Below, piece by piece: positions 5,748 through 8,165 of a DNA stretch of 8,165 bases. Made by a program: the position numbers and the translations under genes. The notes beneath the pieces were generated by a model. It ran no database searches, was not told the origin of the DNA, and saw only the letters and a program-made list of their open reading frames with translations. The stretch is from Zhenhengia stercoravium (lineage in GTDB: Bacteria; Bacillota; Clostridia; Lachnospirales; Cellulosilyticaceae): contig JAHLFD010000156.1 in NCBI GenBank assembly GCA_018883975.1, positions 1 to 8,165 of the forward strand, written 5' to 3'. Each line of letters opens with the position of its first letter. Position 1 is the stretch's first letter.

Positions 5748-7064
5748 ATGAAACTTTTAAGTTTTAAAAAAGGTATCCATCCAAAATATTATAAAGAACT
5801 AACGATGGATAAATCTATTGAGCTTCTAATGCCAAAAGATGAACTTGTCTATCCTATGCAGCAACATATAGGCAGTCCGTGTAAACCTATTGTCAAAAAG
5901 GGCGATCACGTTTTAGTAGGACAGAAGATTGGGGAAGAGACAGGATATGTATGTGCACCTATTTACAGTACAGTATCTGGTACAGTAAAAGCTGTTGAAG
6001 AGAGGATGAATTTTCAAGGTGTACAAGTTTTATCAGTGGTTGTGGTCAATGACTATACTTATGAGGAAATGCCTCATTTACAAGAGGCCCCGTTTAGAGA
6101 TTACAAAACGCTTACGAAAGAAGAAATTGTAGAAATCGTTAAAGAAGCAGGACTTGTAGGAATGGGGGGAGCTACTTTTCCTACTCATATTAAGCTTTCT
6201 CCGCCTGCTGATAAGATTATTAAACATATCATTATCAATGGAGCTGAATGTGAGCCTTACTTAACATCCGATCACCGGGTTATGTTAGAGGAAGGTACAC
6301 GTATTATAGATGGTATTAAAATCCTTTTACATATGTTCAGTGAAGCGACAGCTTCTATAGGGATAGAAGATAATAAAAAAGATGCTATAAGTCATTTGAA
6401 AGAGCTATGCCAAGGAGAACCTAAAATAGAAGTAGAAGTATTAGAAACTAAATATCCTCAAGGTTCAGAAAAACATCTTATTTATGCTATTACAGGCAAA
6501 GAGGTACCAAGTGGTAAGCTACCAGCTGATATAGGGGCTATTGTACTTAATATTGACTCAGTTGCAGCTATATGGCGTGCAGTCACCAAACACAGACCTA
6601 TTATGAGACGTATTGTAACCGTATCAGGAAAAGGAGTAGACAAACCTTCTAACTTTAAAGTAAGACTAGGTATGTCTTATAGGGAGTTATTAGAAGCGGC
6701 ATGCTGGGACGAGAGGAGAACAGTAAGGATCATTTCCGGTGGACCTATGATGGGTACAGCCTTAAGCTCAGTAGATGTACCAGTTGGAAAAGGAACTTCT
6801 GCTATCTTATGTCTTACGGCTGAAGAAATTGGAGAATATGAAATGTCTAACTGTATAAGATGCGGAAGGTGTGTAGAGGCTTGTGCTATGAGGCTCGTGC
6901 CTAACACACTGCATCAGGCAGCTATCAATAAAGATGATGAAACTTTTATGGCCTATCACGGTATGGACTGTATAGAGTGTGGGAGTTGCAGCTATGTATG
7001 CCCAGCAAGAAGACCTATTGTACAGACTATTAGAACAGAAAAAAATAGGATAAGACGAAAATAG
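5748..7064 (+). CDS. rnfC: Rnf electron-transport complex subunit C (NADH/NAD+-site, two [4Fe-4S])
   Basis: The 438-residue peripheral subunit of the Rnf complex carries the NAD(H) site of the ferredoxin:NAD+ oxidoreductase that pumps Na+ or H+. The N-terminal part (to about residue 100) is a barrel-sandwich-like segment typical of RnfC. A glycine-rich GLVGMGGATFPTHIKL block at 136-150 and GAECEPY at 165-171 match the nucleotide/FMN-binding fold shared with complex I NuoF. An SLBB-like segment follows. Two ferredoxin motifs close the protein: C369, C372, C375, C379 and C408, C411, C414, C418. The proline usually after the fourth cysteine is alanine (A380) in the first motif and proline (P419) in the second. 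It lacks the long C-terminal repeat tail of E. coli RsxC, as is normal in Clostridia. The start follows GAGGGAGGG at 5733-5741. rnfD begins 18 bases after the stop. Confidence 0.95.
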   Translation: MKLLSFKKGIHPKYYKELTMDKSIELLMPKDELVYPMQQHIGSPCKPIVKKGDHVLVGQKIGEETGYVCAPIYSTVSGTVKAVEERMNFQGVQVLSVVVVNDYTYEEMPHLQEAPFRDYKTLTKEEIVEIVKEAGLVGMGGATFPTHIKLSPPADKIIKHIIINGAECEPYLTSDHRVMLEEGTRIIDGIKILLHMFSEATASIGIEDNKKDAISHLKELCQGEPKIEVEVLETKYPQGSEKHLIYAITGKEVPSGKLPADIGAIVLNIDSVAAIWRAVTKHRPIMRRIVTVSGKGVDKPSNFKVRLGMSYRELLEAACWDERRTVRIISGGPMMGTALSSVDVPVGKGTSAILCLTAEEIGEYEMSNCIRCGRCVEACAMRLVPNTLHQAAINKDDETFMAYHGMDCIECGSCSYVCPARRPIVQTIRTEKNRIRRK

Positions 7065-7082
7065 GACGAAGGAGAATAAGAC

Positions 7083-8078
7083 ATGGAAAAATTATTTACA
7101 GTGGCATCTTCACCTCATGCACACCAGAAGCAAAATGTACAGAGTATTATGCGGGATGTAGTCATTGCACTTATTCCAGCATTTCTAGTAGGTACATACC
7201 TATTTGGATTAAAGGCTTTATGGACCACACTTATATGTGTTCTATCTTGCGTAGCCTTTGAAGCTATTTGGCAAAAGTTTACCCATCAAAAAGTGACCAT
7301 TACAGATTTAAGTGCTGTTGTAACAGGCATGCTATTAGCCTTTAACTTGCCAGCAGATATACCCATCTATGTACCTATAGTAGGTTCCTTTGTAGCGATT
7401 ATTCTAGCTAAGCAGATGTTTGGAGGGATTGGGCAGAACTTTATTAACCCGGCTCTTGCAGCACGTGCCTTTTTACTTGCAGCTTATCCTACTGCAATGA
7501 CTAACTTTCAAAAACCTGAACGTTTCATAGGAGGTGCACCTGTTACCAATTGGGGTGCAACATCTGCAGCTTCAGCTGTAGATACACTTTCAGGTGCTAC
7601 GCCACTTGTAGCGTTTAAATTAGGAGATTCAAGCTATATGCCTTCTTTAATGGATGCTTTTTTAGGAAATATAGGAGGATGTCTAGGTGAAGTATGCGCG
7701 CTAGCTTTACTTTTAGGAGGGCTTTATCTTATTTATAGGAAAGTTATTTCTTGGCATATTCCAGTATGCTATTTAGGTGCACTTTTTATTGTGACAGTGC
7801 TATTTAGTGGGCATGGATTATACGAAAGCTTTACTTCACTGTTTTTAGGCGGAGCTATGTTAGGTGCTTTCTTTATGGCGACAGACTATACGACAACACC
7901 GATGACTCATAAAGGACAAATACTTTTTGCTGTGATGGCAGGTATCATTGCAGGCGTTATTAGGATTTTTGGAGGTTACCCAGAAGGAGTAAGCTATAGT
8001 ATTTTGCTTATGAATCTTGCTGTACCACTTATTGATAAATTTATGAAACCTGTTCGTTTTGGAGGTGGCAAAGCATGA
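7083..8078 (+). CDS. rnfD: Rnf electron-transport complex subunit D (membrane, covalent FMN)
   Basis: The 331-residue integral-membrane subunit is homologous to NqrB. About nine or ten hydrophobic stretches are visible, for example near residues 25-43, 96-111, 203-218, 226-241 and 282-296. The SGATPL motif at 170-175 supplies T173, the expected threonine for phosphoester-linked FMN. Other family signatures are SPH near the N-terminus (10-12), GGIGQNFINPAL (114-125), ATDYTTTPM (266-274) and GGYPEGVSYSILLMN (297-311). It passes electrons across the membrane together with RnfG and the small RnfA/E subunits, which would lie beyond the window. AAGGAGA at 7069-7075 is 7 bases from ATG. The stop overlaps the rnfG start as ATGA, so the two flavin subunits are translationally coupled. 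The length is normal for the family. Confidence 0.96.
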   Translation: MEKLFTVASSPHAHQKQNVQSIMRDVVIALIPAFLVGTYLFGLKALWTTLICVLSCVAFEAIWQKFTHQKVTITDLSAVVTGMLLAFNLPADIPIYVPIVGSFVAIILAKQMFGGIGQNFINPALAARAFLLAAYPTAMTNFQKPERFIGGAPVTNWGATSAASAVDTLSGATPLVAFKLGDSSYMPSLMDAFLGNIGGCLGEVCALALLLGGLYLIYRKVISWHIPVCYLGALFIVTVLFSGHGLYESFTSLFLGGAMLGAFFMATDYTTTPMTHKGQILFAVMAGIIAGVIRIFGGYPEGVSYSILLMNLAVPLIDKFMKPVRFGGGKA

Positions 8079-8165
8079 GAGAACCATTAAAATTAGGTGC
8101 CATTTTACTTGTGATTACAACTATATGTGCAGGGCTATTAGGTTTTATTAATAATCTAACAGCAC
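8075..8165 (+). CDS. rnfG: Rnf electron-transport complex subunit G, N-terminal fragment
   Basis: The gene starts at ATG 8075, overlapping the rnfD stop by 4 bases, with GGAGGTGG at 8061-8068 inside the end of rnfD as ribosome binding site. Thirty codons are visible before the window ends. The product begins MREPLKLGAILLVITTICAG, a short basic-ended start followed by one hydrophobic helix (about residues 7-25). This is the usual N-terminal membrane anchor of RnfG, whose FMN-bearing domain lies outside the membrane. The FMN-attachment SGAT-type motif is beyond the edge, so the call rests on gene order C-D-G and the N-terminal pattern. Confidence 0.88.
   Translation, partial: MREPLKLGAILLVITTICAGLLGFINNLTA

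Overview
The window looks like ordinary chromosomal DNA from a low-G+C anaerobic Firmicute, most likely class Clostridia and perhaps a Lachnospirales/Cellulosilyticum-like lineage. The class call rests on the AT-rich sequence, strong AGGAGG-type ribosome binding sites, near-consensus sigma-A promoters, an Rnf cluster in the order C-D-G, and protein styles typical of Clostridia. The family-level guess is inference. All genes lie on the + strand. I see no phage, transposon, CRISPR, tRNA or rRNA signals.

Layout. (1) Positions 1-1573 hold the end of an rRNA-processing/housekeeping operon: the C-terminus of an RsmF-like 16S rRNA m5C methyltransferase, an RsuA-type pseudouridine synthase and a HAD phosphatase. 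The genes overlap or nearly touch, and a clear rho-independent terminator follows. (2) Positions 1610-2632 hold a monocistronic-looking ornithine carbamoyltransferase gene with its own promoter and a possible ArgR box. (3) Positions 2653-5057 hold a serine-biosynthesis operon, serC-serA, with a near-perfect promoter, an ATGA stop/start overlap and a 22-bp perfect-stem terminator. (4) Positions 5095-5640 encode a small stand-alone GHKL-type ATPase with no sensor domain. (5) From 5666 onward lies the start of an Rnf complex operon, rnfC-rnfD-rnfG, with its own promoter. It is cut by the window end inside rnfG.

How the genes work together. The first group modifies 16S rRNA. argF supplies citrulline for arginine synthesis, or works in reverse if catabolic. 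SerC and SerA are consecutive enzymes in phosphoserine synthesis and use NAD+ and glutamate. Rnf couples reduced ferredoxin and NAD+ to an ion gradient. The GHKL protein next to rnf belongs to a family I recall beside clostridial redox-enzyme clusters, so a regulatory link to Rnf is plausible but unproven.

I found no convincing previously undescribed system. The most interesting points are the orphan GHKL ATPase with no visible promoter beside rnf, the OTCase that joins an ArgI/ArcB-like body to a short HCLP loop, the exceptionally long symmetric terminator, and the double Shine-Dalgarno leader of rnfC.
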